Source: Mesostigma viride
Taxonomy: Eukaryota > Streptophyta > Mesostigmatophyceae > Mesostigmatales > Mesostigmataceae
Length of the DNA stretch: 64,000 nt
Direction of reading: 5' to 3'
NCBI GenBank assembly: GCA_009746045.1
Contig: RPFO01000670.1
Span: forward strand, 1,569,476-1,633,475
Part shown: positions 41,640 through 52,998 of the stretch, piece by piece
Numbering within the stretch: position 1 is the stretch's first letter
How the letters are laid out: the number at the start of each line of letters is the position of its first letter
Notes under the pieces: generated by a model
Databases searched by the model: none
Seen by the model: only the letters and a program-made list of their open reading frames with translations
Told to the model about the DNA's origin: nothing
Translations under genes and position numbers: made by a program

Positions 41640-41990
41640 CTTACACCTGCTCTGGGTGCATGCACAAAGTGCCCCTGCACCACCATGATGTGTCATACCT
41701 GAAACTTAGGCCTGGCATGGGGTGGAAGATTATTATGGCTAGTAGTAGGCAATGGCTAGGGCATGGATGGCGCCTGCTGAGACGGTCTCAGCAGAGAGCA
41801 ACTCCCTGCATGCATGGCCGGGAAAACCGAAATAAATAATGCTATGCATCATCTGGTGTGGAGCCCATACTAGGCACACATGTACATGGCTAAAAAATGC
41901 TAATTCACGATCAGATGGTGTGGAGCCCATAATAATAGGTGTACATGTACAATGATCATTACGAGCCACGAGCCACGAGCGGACATGGCT
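41640..41990 (-). mobile_element. ORF1-element tail, reverse orientation
   Basis: It contains CCTGCTCTGGGTGCATGCAC, TCTCAGCAGAGAGCAACTCC and GGCACACATGTACATGGC, the reverse of the 25690-26145 tail. A second partial GATCAGATGGTGTGGAGCCC repeat is near 41905. Confidence 0.65.
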
Positions 41991-42109
41991 GACGGCGGAG
42001 CTCAGAACTTTTGCGTCTGAGCCCCAAATTCAGTCAGGCTGCTTGCATCAGATGCGTCTTTTCAAGACGCATCTGCTAGTATAATCGGTTACGGCTGTAA
42101 CGCAGTATT

Positions 42110-43589
42110 TTGCAAATGCCACCAAAACGCAGCCTTGACAAACAAATCGAGCTGCTGTCGGCATTCCCGTTGCCAGCAGCACGTGCGACATCAACTCCTG
42201 CGGACGCCGGCCAACCTTTTCGCGCTGATCGAAGCTCTCCCCCCCCGTCTGCCTCCCTCGACGCAGTGCTCTACGCCCAATTCGTCGCCCATTCCCAATT
42301 AGAAAACCCGAACTTCCCATACCAAATGGGATGTCCGCCGCCTCGGCGCCGGCCATGCAGCGCGGGATTTTTGCATCTTGGAAATCTTTTCGCTCACGAA
42401 GGAACAATGTGACGATGTTATCAAGTTCCTGGCCCACCATGACGAACTTTTCCTGCCTACCCCTGGCGACAAGGTCACCAAGCCCGCCTGGGAATGGCTG
42501 CTTCAAGAACCGGAGGCGTACTTGAAGGCAGTCATCATGGGCAGCTACCTGCGCTGCGACGCCCAGGACATCACCCAGATTGGCTACGCTGGCCTCAGGA
42601 GCCTCCTGCATGAGCGCAGACGGGCAGCCACAGCAGCGGCAGCATCCCCACAGAGCAGCACCTCCCCCAGCACGGACTCCATCCGAGCTGCAGCATGGCG
42701 GAGCAGCTGGCGCCGATGGCTGAGCAGCTCGCCGCCCTGAACGCGCCTGACGGCCCACTCAACACTCTCTCGGCCAAGGTCAACAACATTGAAGCCACAG
42801 TCGCACTTAAGCTCCAGCCTCAGTTTACTGCTACGCAAGAGCACATTGCCACCAAATTAAGTTTCCGAGGCCACAGCCACTGTGACCACCCGCCTTAACC
42901 AGGTGGAAGGCCGAGTCGGCCAAGGCACCGTGAAACTTGAGGCAGTTGCTGCTGCAAGGTAGACGCCCTGGCCACGCAGGTCCCCGAGATCGCCGAGCGA
43001 ACGGCCACCATCGCCGCCCAACCTGCTGGTAGGGCTAGCGATGACCCCTCGACTCGCGCCTCCTGGGCGGACCTGCTCAAGAGCCAGGCATCCTCTACCA
43101 CGACCGCCATCACCACCAAGCTCCAGGAGCAGCTGGAAGACACGCGCCGCGAGGCCGCTGACCGCGACCGTCGCCGCTGCCGGGTCATCCTCAGGCGCTT
43201 CGACATGCTGCCGGAGGAGACCCCAGACTCTCTTCTCGACGAGCTGAAGAAACAGCTCTTGGCGTGCATGCAGCTGCCAGGTGCGATACTGCAGGGCGCC
43301 TACCGCCTGCCCCATCCACGGGCCAAGGCTGGGCCCCCTCCAGTGGTCCTCACCTTCAGCGACATCACAGCCCGAGTTCGGTTCCTCTCTCGCCGCAAGA
43401 AGCTGGTGGACACCTCCTGGTCGCTCGGACGACGACCTGACGCCAGCCCAGCAGCAGCAACGCCGCGATCAGTGGCCCGACTACATCCGCCACAAGACCA
43501 ACCCCGAGAAGCCCCAAGTGTACTGGCGGGGCGGGGACCTCTATGTCAACAAGAAACTGTGGAAGCCCCCCCGGGCTTCCCCGGGATAG
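42110..43589 (+). pseudogene. LINE ORF1, longest copy, frameshifted
   Basis: The order of parts is that of LINE ORF1 proteins: N-terminus MPPKRSLDKQIELLSAFPLP, a helical region (SLTKEQCDDVIKFLAHHDEL, GSYLRCDAQDITQIGYAGLR), a coiled coil (PMAEQLAALNAPDGPLNTL, KVNNIEATVALKL), an RRM-like domain (RVILRRFDMLPEETPDSLLD, ILQGAYRLPHPRAKAGPP, VVLTFSDITARVRFLSRRKK) and a C-terminal domain (LTPAQQQQRRDQWPDYI, KPQVYWRGGDLYVNKKLW). At least four frameshifts (near 42330-42380, 42690, 42860-42900 and 43430) make it inactive. No RT follows. Confidence 0.75.
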
Positions 43590-44044
43590 AGCACTCCAGC
43601 TAGTTGTCTAGATGGGGGCAATCGATTATGGGATAGCTTAGGCATTACAGCACTTGAAACGATATTAGCGCACAGCGTTGTAGTACCTTCAATGAGCTCT
43701 GGCACCTTGTGGCCATCAGCTTGCGCCTTAATTAGCCGACGTCTTGAGCCCACCTCACATTTGTAGCATAAGCTATGCGTCAGCCTACCTATGGTATTGC
43801 ACTGGTTGTATTGCACCCACAGTCACTGTTGCGCCCCGGCACCATGCCGTGGAGAGAGCGCTCTGTGGCCTGCCCACCTGCGGCAGTGAGAGAAGCTAGG
43901 GCGCCCTCCCTCCTTCTCACTGTGTATATAGGGTTGAAGGTTCCTTTACTCTGTATTGGCACCCACGTGACGCAGTCACGTGCTTATTAATTAATTAATT
44001 AATGTACAATGAAGGCCACGTACTTGGCTATAGTAGGCCTCAGT
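43590..44044. other. Spacer, no supported gene
   Basis: Non-coding sequence after the ORF1. (TTAA)n at 43986-44003 may be a LINE-type tail end. Confidence 0.4.
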
Positions 44045-44600
44045 TAATTACTACTCTACACTACTACTGCTATAGTCCCCTACTACTAAGCTGGGGTGGC
44101 TAGGAGGGTGATGGGGCAGCAGGGGTCGCTTGCCAGGGCTTGTGGCCGACGTAGATATGGCCGCTGCCCGGCCCCTTCCAGTACACCGGCTTCCCCGCCG
44201 CGCGGTCTGCCGGATCGAGCTGGAAGTAGGTCGGCCATAGCTCCCGACCTCCCGTCGCCCGGTTGTTGCTGCGCCAGGGTCCAGTCGTCGTCGACAACTG
44301 AGGTCGGTGTAGTGAGTCCTCTCGAGCCGCTTGCGGCGTCTAACGGGAACGACTATCTTGTCTGCCGGGTTCTCAAAGATTCATGAGCAGCAGCGGAGGC
44401 GGACCCACCTTACGTACCCGCGAGCGGGGAATTAAGGCGGTGGGCCTCCAGCTTGATCTCACCATGCAATGAGGCCCATGCGGCAAAGGATGTCATTCTC
44501 AAACGCGTGTGCGAGCTTCACGGAGTTCTCATGCACCTTCCACCAGGTCAAAGTTCTTGACGATAACGTTAAGGTGAGGGTCCTGTGGCAGACCCCCCAA
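44045..44600 (-). pseudogene. LINE ORF1 3' part, reverse orientation
   Basis: Minus strand: RRELWPTYFQLDPADR followed by AAGKPVYWKGPGSGHIYVGH and KPWQATP, to a stop near 44090. Upstream are diverged pieces around 44380-44560 (ENSVKLAHAFENDILCRMGL). It is followed on the minus strand by the ORF1-element UTR start (AGTAGTGTAGAGTAG). Frames are interrupted. Confidence 0.65.
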
Positions 44601-44945
44601 AACCATAATATATGGAATATAAACATGCATGCAAAGCTGGCCTTGCATGGGGCACCCAAACCATGATTTTGCCATCATTGTATGGGATGTGTGTGGGTCC
44701 ATCCCACCCACTGATGGTGGGGGGTATATACCCCTTTCAGTGCCCGGTATTACGCAAAAACAGACAAAAGGCGCTATTTTAGGGGCATATCCCCTAGCCC
44801 CTAGGACAGTTGGGGCAAAGTTACTCATGTTTCAATACAATCCCATATACTATCGTATATACTGAGGTTGCCTACCTAATTGGAGCCCTGGAATGTTGAG
44901 TATTATTGACGTGATTAAATTTCCCGCGAAAACGGCACTTGTTTA
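44601..44945. other. Spacer, no supported gene
   Basis: No frame recognised. GGGGGTATATACCCC near 44720 is a short palindrome. The last five bases (GTTTA, 44941-44945) are the target duplication of element B. Confidence 0.4.
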
Positions 44946-45638
44946 AGTTAACGCCAAGCGCATTGGCGTGATCCTGATTCGGCATATCTCTGCGATTCCA
45001 GCGGCACCGGAACGAGTTCATTCCGACAAGTATCAAGAAAGTTATGGCGTTCCGACTTCCCGGTCGCGCGCGAGCGCGAGCCGGCTGTTCTTCTAAGTCG
45101 GACGTGAATATTTGCCGACGACATATGGGGTCGACAGTAATTCCTGGGCTGACAGGAATTAGGTGCTGTACCTACGACGGTATTGGATTGATACGTCGTA
45201 CGCAGGAAATAGGAACCTTAACCTGTGGTCTGTTGGTACCGCAGGCTTAGTCCTGGACTTCTAGGTGCAGATGCAATAGTCACTGTGGACTGTGCTCTGT
45301 GGTCACTGTGCCTGTATGGCAGACCTACTGTATAGGACTGGGCGCTGTACAGGTAGTGAATACTGTACCGGGGTGTTATTACTGAGCAGGCCTCCTAGGC
45401 TGCTCAGGACTAGCAAGCACAGTGCACAAGTATATAAACAATAGGCCAGTGCCAAATGGGCATCTCTTGCGAGCCCGCCTCACGTGTTGTGCCTTGACTT
45501 GGCAAGCTCGTGTGCAAGCCTCAAGTGTTGAGCGCTGTAAACATTATCCGATTTAACAAAGCTCCGTTTCCAACCATATTCACACATTGCTGCATTGCAA
45601 CCATATCCTTCACATTGCGTGTGCGAAGAACGTTAACT
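44946..45638 (+). repeat. 5' LTR of element B
   Basis: 693 bp. The ends AGTTAACG and CGTTAACT are an 8-bp perfect inverted pair. TATATAAAC near 45430 is a likely TATA box. Confidence 0.93.
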
Positions 45639-45731
45639 CAAATTACAACCAGTCTCAGCGGAACGGCCAGGAGGGTCGTTGCCGGTTGCGGTGTGCAGCT
45701 TTGACGACGAGAGGAGCTCGTCCGGTGGTGA

Positions 45732-46292
45732 ATGGTGCAGGAGGAACAACGGCAGCAGGATTTCCGGTTTCGGCAGTCTGCTGGGGGTTCGATTTCTCCT
45801 GAATTACGCCGTGTCGTTCGGGATCTATCTTTGTTGCTTGCAGATCGTCCGCCTGTAAATCGCAGCTTCGTGCAATTCGTCGACGACCAGGTCGAAGACT
45901 GGGAGCGAATTCTGCGACACGTACAAACCATCGTCATTCCGGAGCACCGGAGCATCGACGACCTTGAGCAGGAGCTTCACGGGTTGGTCGGCATCCAGAC
46001 GGTGATTACTGCAGTAGCAGAGCGAGTGCGGACGGAGTTGGCAGCAAGGCGAGGCGAGGTTGCGGAGGCAGCTGGCGCAGGGCGACACGAGTTTGTGCCG
46101 ACAGTAGCGGGCGCGGGAGTACCACGTGCTTTCGCAGGCGGCATCGGCGACGAGGGTGTTGCAGCGGGTCCAGTTAGGCGTGAACGACGCGGAGCGGAGC
46201 ATCACAGGCGGCTTGCAGAGGTCGGGGCGACAGCGGAAGCCATCGCCGGAGGACGCGCGCAACAAGAGTCGGCAGGTTTCCAGAGCGAGTAA
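45732..46292 (+). CDS. Element B leader ORF
   Basis: 186 codons, open. It shares FVQFVDDQVEDWERIL, HRSIDDLEQELHGLVGIQT and a Gly/Ala/Arg-rich C-terminal half with the A copy. Further coding-like sequence (VTRWEEFAPLRYESDLEVGA) follows to about 46650, after which a TTCTTGTTCAG acceptor-like site precedes gag. It may be spliced out or to gag; inference. Confidence 0.6.
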   Translation: MVQEEQRQQDFRFRQSAGGSISPELRRVVRDLSLLLADRPPVNRSFVQFVDDQVEDWERILRHVQTIVIPEHRSIDDLEQELHGLVGIQTVITAVAERVRTELAARRGEVAEAAGAGRHEFVPTVAGAGVPRAFAGGIGDEGVAAGPVRRERRGAEHHRRLAEVGATAEAIAGGRAQQESAGFQSE

Positions 46293-46753
46293 GAGTTCCT
46301 TTTCAGGAACTGCCCCCGCCCCTTCGCGTTCGTGTGACGCGTTGGGAGGAGTTTGCACCTCTTAGGTACGAGAGTGACCTTGAGGTAGGAGCAGGGGGTG
46401 TCGCTGGGCTAGGCGACGAGGCACTCGGCGACCACGAGGTGCCAACGTACAATCCGCGAGGTGCCAACGACGGGTTGTCACCTGTCTACTTTACCAACGG
46501 TGACGATTCAGTCATCGCGGGCCGACAGCGGGTCGACGACGGCGCAGCAGGTAGCAGGGTACCAGAGCTGATTGTGGTGAGCGACAGCGACGACGACAGC
46601 GACAAGGAGAACCAGGACGCGCCTGGGGCCAGCCGTGGTGGTCTTGCCTGAGTGGTAACACTTGGCACTTTCCTTTCTTGTTCAGTAGCTTATATTGCTT
46701 TAATTGCTGCTTGGCCACTTGGCTGGCTGTAGCAGATCTGAACAGAGGCCATC

Positions 46754-47937
46754 ATGGAGGATGGAGCTATCAACCAACAAGCGGGCTTTATGGGCTTCGG
46801 ACGGCGCGGCGCTGGGCTGGATGGACGAGATGGACGCGATGGACGCGGTGGACGCGATGGACGCGGGGACGGCCAGGCGCTGGGAGACCAGGCTGAGGTG
46901 CCAGATAATCAGAGCCAAGGATCTCAGGGCGGGCAGCACGCGCCAGCCGCAGATCAAGCGGCGCCTAAGCGACCAACCGTTGCTGAGGGGTACGCGGTGC
47001 TAGGCCAGTTTCAGTCCATCAAGGACAATTGGCAGCCCCGGGATGCTGAGGATGTTAGAGGACATGAACTTGTACACGGAGATATACAACGGTGACAAGC
47101 TTCGCATCCTGGCGTCTAGTGCCTACATACGGCAGTCGGCGAGGCGGCTGTTCAAGTTTGTTCGGGAGCGACACGCGGCGGGGGACACCTGGGCGGCGTT
47201 TATGACGCGACTCAGGGTGTTCCTGAGTGACAAGAGGACCATAGATGGGTCCCACCTGAAGCAAGAATACCTGGACTACAAGCCCATCAAGGGCAACTAG
47301 TGGTCCACGCCTTTGAAGACTTCGTCAAGCTGAGGGAGGACGCCATGGCCAAGGGCTTCTTCGTCGCAGATCGGATGGCCATGGGCGACTTTCTCAAGTC
47401 GCTGCAACTGGATCCGGTCACCATGGATAATGTGACCATCCACATGCGACAGGTCCATGGCTGGGCAGCCATGACGGATCAGTTGTATGAGTGTTTCAGC
47501 GGCAAGTACGTGGGGGTAAGCGCCCTCGTCAGAATGATGAGGAGGCCACTGAACCCACGGTTAAGTCCATGAGGGGATCGGGCCACGGGGGCCCAGCGTC
47601 CTCGAGAGGGCCTGAGACCTCTTCAAGGGGTCGAGGAAGGTCCAGGAGGGGGCGTGACAGAAGGGCTGGACGGGGGACCCCGCCGAAGTCGGGACATCCA
47701 CAGTCCCAGTTTGACTTCAAGAGGGTGGGTGGTCCTCCCAAGGCTGGGCCCAGCAGTGGGACCTCACGGGACATCAGTCAGGTGGAATGTTATTTCTGCC
47801 AGGGGAAGGGTCACTTCAGGAATGAGTGTCCCTCGTACCTGAGGCAGGAAGGTCAGAGCAAGCCAGCTCAGGGTGGCAGCAAGGACAAGGCTGGTCCATC
47901 CCAGGACAAGGGCAAGGGCAAGGCTGCTGATCATTGA
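46754..47937 (+). pseudogene. gag: Element B gag
   Basis: It begins MEDGAINQQAGF with a DGRDGRDGRGG repeat, then the same capsid-type helices as A and the CYFCQGKGHFRNEC knuckle near the end. It is interrupted in a few places. The terminator is in frame with pol, as in A and C. Confidence 0.85.
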
Positions 47938-47970
47938 TATGAGCCTGCACACATCCCTGAACCCTGGAGG

Positions 47971-50900
47971 GTGCCCCCAGGGGTGTGTAATGAAGCTGCT
48001 AGTGACAGCAGTGAGGGGCAGCCCCATGCTCTAGTGAAAGAGCCTATTGGACACGATGGGGCAAGCTTGGTTACCACAGAGAGTATGCCAGCTGTAGCTG
48101 CAGTGGTTACTCGCCAACGTGCCCGCCATGGCGGTGCTGAGCCTGAGGTAGGACCTGGTGATGTGGACCCAGGTGGATCTCAGAAGCATTCTGACCGTGC
48201 AGGACTGGCACAGGATGGTCAGGATGAGGATAGGGCTGGAGACAGTCTGACAGGCACGACCCTGGTGCCTCCTGTACATAAGGGATCTGTACATACCTTG
48301 AGTGCTAATAATGACAATAAAAGGTTTTCTCTCTTGTATGACATTGCCTCAAGGTTGCATACCATGTTTGGCCATGCAGCTCAGTCTTTGCAAGTTGCTA
48401 GACGGCTGGGAGGAAGTGAGTTGTACTCCATCTGCCAACAGGTTGCTCAAGCTTGCAAGTGCAGGCTAGTTGCTAGAAAGCCCAAGCAGTCTCATGCCAG
48501 GACTCCTATTTTGCAGCCAGGCCATGTGCAGGTAGATATTCAGAGAATCAGGGGTTTGAAGCTGCTGGTGGCAGTGGACAGATATACCAAGTACAAGACC
48601 CTAGAGATCCTGCCTGACATGGAGAAGCCTACATTGATTGCTGCTCTGAAGTTGACAAGGAGCAGGTACCCTGGGTTGGAGTTGTTGCAGTGTGACATTC
48701 AGTTTGAGTGCTGTGAGAACCTGCCAGAGTTTCCAGAGTTGCTGATTACACCCAGGGAGAGCCACGGCCAGCAAGGGGTGGTGGAGAGAGCCATCCAAGA
48801 GATCAAGACTGTGCTGCTGGTGGAGAGGATTCCAAGGACGTCATCTGCCATTGTGACATCTGCATGGCTACGTTCTGTGGAGGACAGGCTGAACCTGAGG
48901 ACTCCCATGTTCTTTGGTGACATTGCCATCAATCCTCTTATGCTGCATACCAGGATGCTGCCAGCTGATGCTGAGCAGGCATGGAAGGAGAAGCTAGAGG
49001 CCAAGTTCCTCAAGCTGAGGCAGAAAGACAAGGGCTGGAGTGTCCTAGAACCTAACGTTGGACAACAGGTTGTTGTGTGGAAGGAACCAAGCTTTCCAGG
49101 GAAACGTGGCAGCTGGCATGATGGGGTGGTGACCCGAGTAGAAGCCGCTGGCCATAAGTGCTGGGTGGCCATTGATGGCTCCCAAGCAGTGCACCGTCTG
49201 TCCTGGTCAAAGATCCGTCCCCGGGGAGGTAATCAAGGAGACCTCTTCCAGGTGCCCGCTGGTGTACAAGGCGGGGGTGACGTGGAGCTTCCTGATCAGG
49301 GTGCTACAGCTGTATCGAGCCCTCAGGGTGACCCTGGCCCGGCCCCTGGGGTACCTTCACATACGGTGGTTGGGCAAGCAGGCGGACAGGCTGCACCTCC
49401 GGAACGGCCCGACACCAGGCCTAGGGGTGTGCGTCTATCAGATATTGTACAGGCTTTGCAAAGAGCCAAGAAGGAGCCTAAGGTGTCCAAGCTTGTCCAG
49501 TTGGATGAACCTGAGGTAGCTGCCATGGAGATAGATACCAATGCACAGGTTTCTGTCATGGGACCTCAGCATACAGGAGAACTGCTGGTCGGAGAACCAA
49601 GTTGCCCCTGGGTGTCTGATTTCAGTGGTAGGACGCATCTAAGGGTGTTGGGAGAGGTTACTGCCCCTGTCATGGGTGTGGATGTGACCTTCCTTGTCCT
49701 AGAGGACTATGATGGCCCTGTGATTTTGGGTCAGAATTTTCTGGGCAATCCTGGGATTTCTATCAGAGCTACAGCTCTGAGAAGAGATGGCTGGGGGATG
49801 ATTCCCCTAGAAAATTTCAGGACAACATTTCCAGTCAGGTGCAGGGCCAAGCCGGTCAAGGGTGTAAAATGGGATGAAGGGGAGGTGCCCCCAGCGGCCA
49901 GTTTGGTTATTCCAGCTGTGTTGCACCCCAGCAGTATTGGCATAACTCACAGGAGCCTTGCTGCACACTCTCCTTTGACATATGACCAGCTGGTCCAAGA
50001 GATGAGCTCGCCTACTTTGTTTGAGGCTTGGAAGCTCGCCTTCTCCAAGGCATTGGAGGAGTGGTTGCAGTTTGAGTGTGCTGCACCAACAGACAGACGT
50101 CCCCCAGCATCAAGGAAGCTTGCTTTGAGATTTGTGCTGAAGAGGAAGGTTGTGGATGAGGTATCAGTGCCCCATGTCAGGCCTGTCCTGAATGAGTATC
50201 ACGGCACGGGGAGTCTGCCAGGAGAGGAGCTATACACGCCAGGGATGCTACACGACACATGGAGAATTTTGCTATGTCTCTACGTGGGGTTGCTGAACAG
50301 GGGAGCAGCTATGTCATCAGTGCTGCTGGACTTCAAGAGGGCATTTTTAAAATCTGATCCAGAAGTGGCCAGGAGGGTGTGGAAGCAGGATGAGCCTTAC
50401 TGTGTTGAGGTGCCTGCCATCTGGAAGCTGGAGCTGCATCAACAATTCCTGGTTATTCTGAAGGGCCTGGAAGGACTCAGGTCGAGCCCAATCATCTGGA
50501 GACTCACGCTGCAGGAAGCTCTGATCAGTGAGTGTGGCTTGAGAGTGTCTTCAGTTGATCCCTGTTTGCTGCTGGCCCAATGGGAGGGTCTGCCAGTGTA
50601 TGCTAGTTTGCATGGAGATGATCTGCATTTGCTAGCCCCCACGACCTGGCTGAAGAAGTTTATTCCTGTCATCAGTGGCAAGTTTTCACTGGGCAAGGAG
50701 CTGTGGCAGGAGCCCAACAAGCCTGTAGTGTTCTGTGGAATGCAGGCTACCCTGTTCAGGAGGGACGGGGAGTGGAGTATCAGGCTTCAGGCTGGAGGAG
50801 ATTATAAACAGACCATTGTGAAGGCCTTGCCAGAGAAGATCACCCAGGCTGCAGGACCTGAGTTGAGAGGCATGTGGGCCTGGTTTGCCAGCATCTGTGG

Positions 50901-51528
50901 TCCGTCTTTGATGGTCCATAGCAGAATGCCTGATGAGGTGCTTGAGGATGAGAAGCCTCGAGTCATAGCCCGGTTGGTGGAGAGTACCCCTGATCTGATT
51001 TTGTCTGGGATTGACTTTGCCCAGCCTATCACCTTGGAGATCTTTGTTGACAGTTCCATGGATGCTCGCCAGGTTACCAAGGTCAGGGGGAGATCTGCTG
51101 CTCTGTTTGCTTTTTATCAGAGCAGGGCAAGTTTGTTCAGCTGGTACAGCAGACTGCAGAAGAGGGTCTGTATCAGTTCAGATGTGGCAGAATGCAGGGC
51201 CATATGCGAGGGGATCCAGTCCAGCCTGTACATAAAGGAGTTAATGCTGGAGCTGGCTTCAGTTACCCCTTGGACCTTGCAGATGGAGACGTTGTTGCTA
51301 ACAGACAGCATGGGTATGGTCCAGTTTGTTCACAAGCAGCTGGCCAGGAGCCGGGACCTGGATTATTTGTTGCTGAAGGAGTTGGCCAGTTTGGTTGACT
51401 TGAAGCATATCCCTGGCGAGGAGAACCCTGCTGATGCATTGACAAAGCTGCCACACAAGGCCCCAGCCCAGTACAATGTACTGAGGAAGCTCATGAATGC
51501 TGACTGTCAAGTCGGTCTATCTGTCTAA
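47971..51528 (+). CDS. pol: Element B pol (integrase - protease - RT - RNase H), 1185 codons
   Basis: One open frame. Residues about 128-165: His/Cys zinc-binding region (LHTMFGHA...CQQVAQACKC). About 175-300: integrase core (VDIQRIRGLKLLVAVDRYTK; CDIQF; GVVERAIQEI). About 375-415: SH3-like integrase tail (GKRGSWHDGVVTRVEAAGHK). About 518-600: retropepsin-like protease (IDTNAQVSVM with Asp522; GPVILGQNFLGNPGI). About 710-960: RT of copia type (ALRFVLKRK, VLLDFKRAFL, GLRSSPIIW, YASLHGDDLHLL near 877-888). About 1020-1170: RNase H (VDSSMDAR, SSDVAECRAICEG, LTDSMGM, NPADALTKL). Integrase before RT and the terminal RNase H place it in Ty1/copia; the protease position is unusual. Confidence 0.9.
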   Translation: MPPGVCNEAASDSSEGQPHALVKEPIGHDGASLVTTESMPAVAAVVTRQRARHGGAEPEVGPGDVDPGGSQKHSDRAGLAQDGQDEDRAGDSLTGTTLVPPVHKGSVHTLSANNDNKRFSLLYDIASRLHTMFGHAAQSLQVARRLGGSELYSICQQVAQACKCRLVARKPKQSHARTPILQPGHVQVDIQRIRGLKLLVAVDRYTKYKTLEILPDMEKPTLIAALKLTRSRYPGLELLQCDIQFECCENLPEFPELLITPRESHGQQGVVERAIQEIKTVLLVERIPRTSSAIVTSAWLRSVEDRLNLRTPMFFGDIAINPLMLHTRMLPADAEQAWKEKLEAKFLKLRQKDKGWSVLEPNVGQQVVVWKEPSFPGKRGSWHDGVVTRVEAAGHKCWVAIDGSQAVHRLSWSKIRPRGGNQGDLFQVPAGVQGGGDVELPDQGATAVSSPQGDPGPAPGVPSHTVVGQAGGQAAPPERPDTRPRGVRLSDIVQALQRAKKEPKVSKLVQLDEPEVAAMEIDTNAQVSVMGPQHTGELLVGEPSCPWVSDFSGRTHLRVLGEVTAPVMGVDVTFLVLEDYDGPVILGQNFLGNPGISIRATALRRDGWGMIPLENFRTTFPVRCRAKPVKGVKWDEGEVPPAASLVIPAVLHPSSIGITHRSLAAHSPLTYDQLVQEMSSPTLFEAWKLAFSKALEEWLQFECAAPTDRRPPASRKLALRFVLKRKVVDEVSVPHVRPVLNEYHGTGSLPGEELYTPGMLHDTWRILLCLYVGLLNRGAAMSSVLLDFKRAFLKSDPEVARRVWKQDEPYCVEVPAIWKLELHQQFLVILKGLEGLRSSPIIWRLTLQEALISECGLRVSSVDPCLLLAQWEGLPVYASLHGDDLHLLAPTTWLKKFIPVISGKFSLGKELWQEPNKPVVFCGMQATLFRRDGEWSIRLQAGGDYKQTIVKALPEKITQAAGPELRGMWAWFASICGPSLMVHSRMPDEVLEDEKPRVIARLVESTPDLILSGIDFAQPITLEIFVDSSMDARQVTKVRGRSAALFAFYQSRASLFSWYSRLQKRVCISSDVAECRAICEGIQSSLYIKELMLELASVTPWTLQMETLLLTDSMGMVQFVHKQLARSRDLDYLLLKELASLVDLKHIPGEENPADALTKLPHKAPAQYNVLRKLMNADCQVGLSV

Positions 51529-51717
51529 AAGCTGAGAGCTGGGTGCTTAAGTCTCTGGATATCAGGCTGGGAGCTTGATTGTACATAATCCTGAGCACAC
51601 CTTGAGGGGTGAGACATGTCTCTGGTGTGGGAATGTCTGACATTGTCTCTGATGGAGAGATGTCTATCTGGGGTTTTCATCTCAGTCTGAGGTTTCCCCA
51701 GATCTGTGGTTTGTGGG

Positions 51718-51734
51718 CGGGGTTCGATTCCCTG
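51718..51734 (+). other. tRNA T-arm-like stem-loop in element B
   Basis: Identical in sequence to 39292-39308, about 600 bp before the 3' LTR. The flanks GGTGCCGTCTTAAGGCGG add a second small stem. Confidence 0.75.
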
Positions 51735-52141
51735 GTGCCGTCTTAAGGCGGAGTTTCACGGACTGGCTGACCCATCCACCATGCTGGTGAGGTGGCGACA
51801 GGTCCCCTGATTTTCCACGGTTGGAACGAGTATGGGAGCTTGTGTTTGCATGTGCTTCGCGTAGATGTTGTGTCTGGTTCGATAAGGGGCAGCAGACCGG
51901 CGCCGACTCCCGTCTGGGGGTCAGCAATGTTTTCTGATGAGCTGTTGTGGGTGATCTGTGGGGTTTCGCCTAAGGTCCTGAAGGTTGTACATACTTCTCA
52001 AGTTCTTAACTGAACACCTATGGGCTGCCACAGTTGGCCAACCTCTTGTACATGGGTAACACAACGAGCCTCCCGTGAAGGGATAGGGACTCATTGTAAT
52101 TTGTTTGTGCTCCTGAGCCAGTATGGGTGCTATGTACATAT

Positions 52142-52266
52142 AATAAGGAATCCAAGCTGACTGTCATGCCCAGTGGGTTGTGACTTGTAGTCGGGGAGGA
52201 TGTCCAGGAATCCAAGCTGACTGTCATGCCCAGTGGGTTGTGACTTGTAGTCGGGGAGGATGTCCA
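52142..52266 (+). repeat. 60-bp tandem duplication upstream of B's 3' LTR
   Basis: GGAATCCAAGCTGACTGTCA through GGGGAGGATGTCCA occurs twice in tandem (about 52146-52206 and 52207-52266). Element A has one copy. Confidence 0.85.
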
Positions 52267-52334
52267 GTACCCATTGTGTGTGTTTGTATGTAGACTTGTG
52301 TGAGCTGCTACAGCTCAAGAAAAGAAAGGATTGG

Positions 52335-52998
52335 AGTTAACGCCAAGCGCATTGGCGTGATCCTGATTCGGCATATCTCTGCGATTCCAGCGGCACCGGA
52401 ACGAGTTCATTCCGACAAGTATCAAGAAAGTTATGGCGTTCCGACTTCCCGGTCGCGCGCGAGCGCGAGCCGGCTGTTCTTCTAAGTCGGACGTGAATAT
52501 TTGCCGACGACATATGGGGTCGACAGTAATTCCTGGGCTGACAGGAATTAGGTGCTGTACCTACGACGGTATTGGATTGATACGTCGTACGCAGGAAATA
52601 GGAACCTTAACCTGTGGTCTGTTGGTACCGCAGGCTTAGTCCTGGACTTCTAGGTGCAGATGCAATAGTCACTGTGGACTGTGCTCTGTGGTCACTGTGC
52701 CTGTATGGCAGACCTACTGTATAGGAACTGGGCGCTGTACAGGTAGTGAATACTGTACCGGGGGTGTTATTACTGAGCAGGCCTCCTAGGCTGCTCAGGA
52801 CTAGCAAGCACAGTGCACAAGTATATAAACAATAGGCCAGTGCCAAATGGGCATCTCTTGCGAGCCCGCCTCACGTGTTGTGCCTTGACTTGGCAAGCTC
52901 GTGTGCAAGCCTCAAGTGTTGAGCGCTGTAAACATTATCCGATTTAACAAAGCTCCGTTTCCAACCATATTCACACATTGCTGCATTGCAACCATATC
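52335..52998 (+). repeat. 3' LTR of element B, main part
   Basis: 664 bp of the LTR up to the ATATC at 52994-52998. The last 31 bp are displaced to 60835-60865 by element C. Confidence 0.93.
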
